Assembly: GCF_001895265.1 (NCBI RefSeq)
Contig: NZ_CP016796.1
Coordinates: 1 to 64,000, forward strand
DNA length: 64,000 bases
Direction of reading: 5' to 3'
DNA from: Francisella uliginis
GTDB taxonomy: Bacteria > Pseudomonadota > Gammaproteobacteria > Francisellales > Francisellaceae
The notes beneath the pieces are model-generated. The model ran no database searches. It saw only the letters and a list, made by a program, of their open reading frames with translations, and had not been told where the DNA came from. This document shows positions 63,976 through 64,000 of the stretch, piece after piece. Position numbers and translations under genes: made by a program. The first letter of the stretch is position 1, and each line of letters opens with the position of its first letter.

Positions 63976-64000
63976 TTTTTTAATCTCTGTCTACTTTAAA

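Noticed and set aside
1-64000. tRNA or rRNA genes
   Set aside because: I found no cloverleaf or rRNA sequence; the only T-arm (GGGTTCAAATCCC) belongs to ssrA.

Overview
The window looks like the dnaA end of a Francisella chromosome. The base composition is very AT-rich, the first genes are dnaA-dnaN preceded by a perfect DnaA box, and the tmRNA tag (starts GNKKANRVAAND, ends AAVAKAA) is the one I know from Francisella. Tandem lpxL-type acyltransferases, a class IV pilin, a FeoB with no FeoA and a chromosome rich in transporters fit that genus. I cannot fix the species; an intact leucine operon, a GH32 glycosidase and an integrated element argue for an environmental or fish-associated lineage rather than F. 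tularensis, but that is inference.

Layout. 1-9.8 kb: replication genes, then transporters (MHS/MFS, APC, ZntB-like, DMT), a Coq4-like protein, a Cys-rich membrane protein, a short lipoprotein and queH. 9.9-12.2 kb: cold-shock protein, a 41-aa secreted peptide, an orphan gene and a PAP2 acid phosphatase. 12.4-21.6 kb: a 9.2-kb integrated element in the 3' end of ssrA (tmRNA). It carries a P4-type integrase, an AlpA-like regulator, an AntA/B antirepressor, a RepA-like AAA helicase, an array of TTGAACA iteron-like repeats, a second degenerate repeat array, a small RHH gene pair, and a cargo gene split by an IS5-family insertion. No capsid, tail or conjugation genes are visible, so it resembles a phage satellite or integrative plasmid. 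22-41 kb: most of the de novo pyrimidine pathway (pyrB, carB, carA, pyrC, pyrF and a short pyrD) interleaved with phosphatases, a MltR-like gene, a lysozyme-inhibitor-like protein, a DUF481 porin-like protein, a VOC/LysR pair, a SOUL protein and a secreted chorismate mutase. 41.7-53.7 kb: tyrA-dtd, a GH32/MFS sugar-use pair, a POT peptide transporter and the ilvE-leuA-leuC-leuD-leuB operon with a candidate Leu-codon leader. 54-64 kb: ppdK, a frameshifted nnrU-like gene, feoB with a Fur box, a lipoprotein, orn, efp, a type IV pilin and two LpxL-like acyltransferases.

The most interesting part is the ssrA element. Its ends carry matched 12-bp-spaced CAATGTAC repeats (candidate integrase arm sites), the alpA and int upstream regions share a CATACA/CCATACAG direct repeat (candidate common operator), the helicase gene is followed by about a dozen TTGAACA repeats in near-helical phase (candidate origin), and a 12-bp palindrome TTGCTGCAGCAA recurs only in and next to the element. 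Outside it, the leader ORF upstream of ilvE ends in a cluster of five rare CTC Leu codons that are also complementary to the ilvE Shine-Dalgarno sequence. Three short genes and several start sites were called by reading the sequence directly; functional statements rest on motif recognition, not on database searches.
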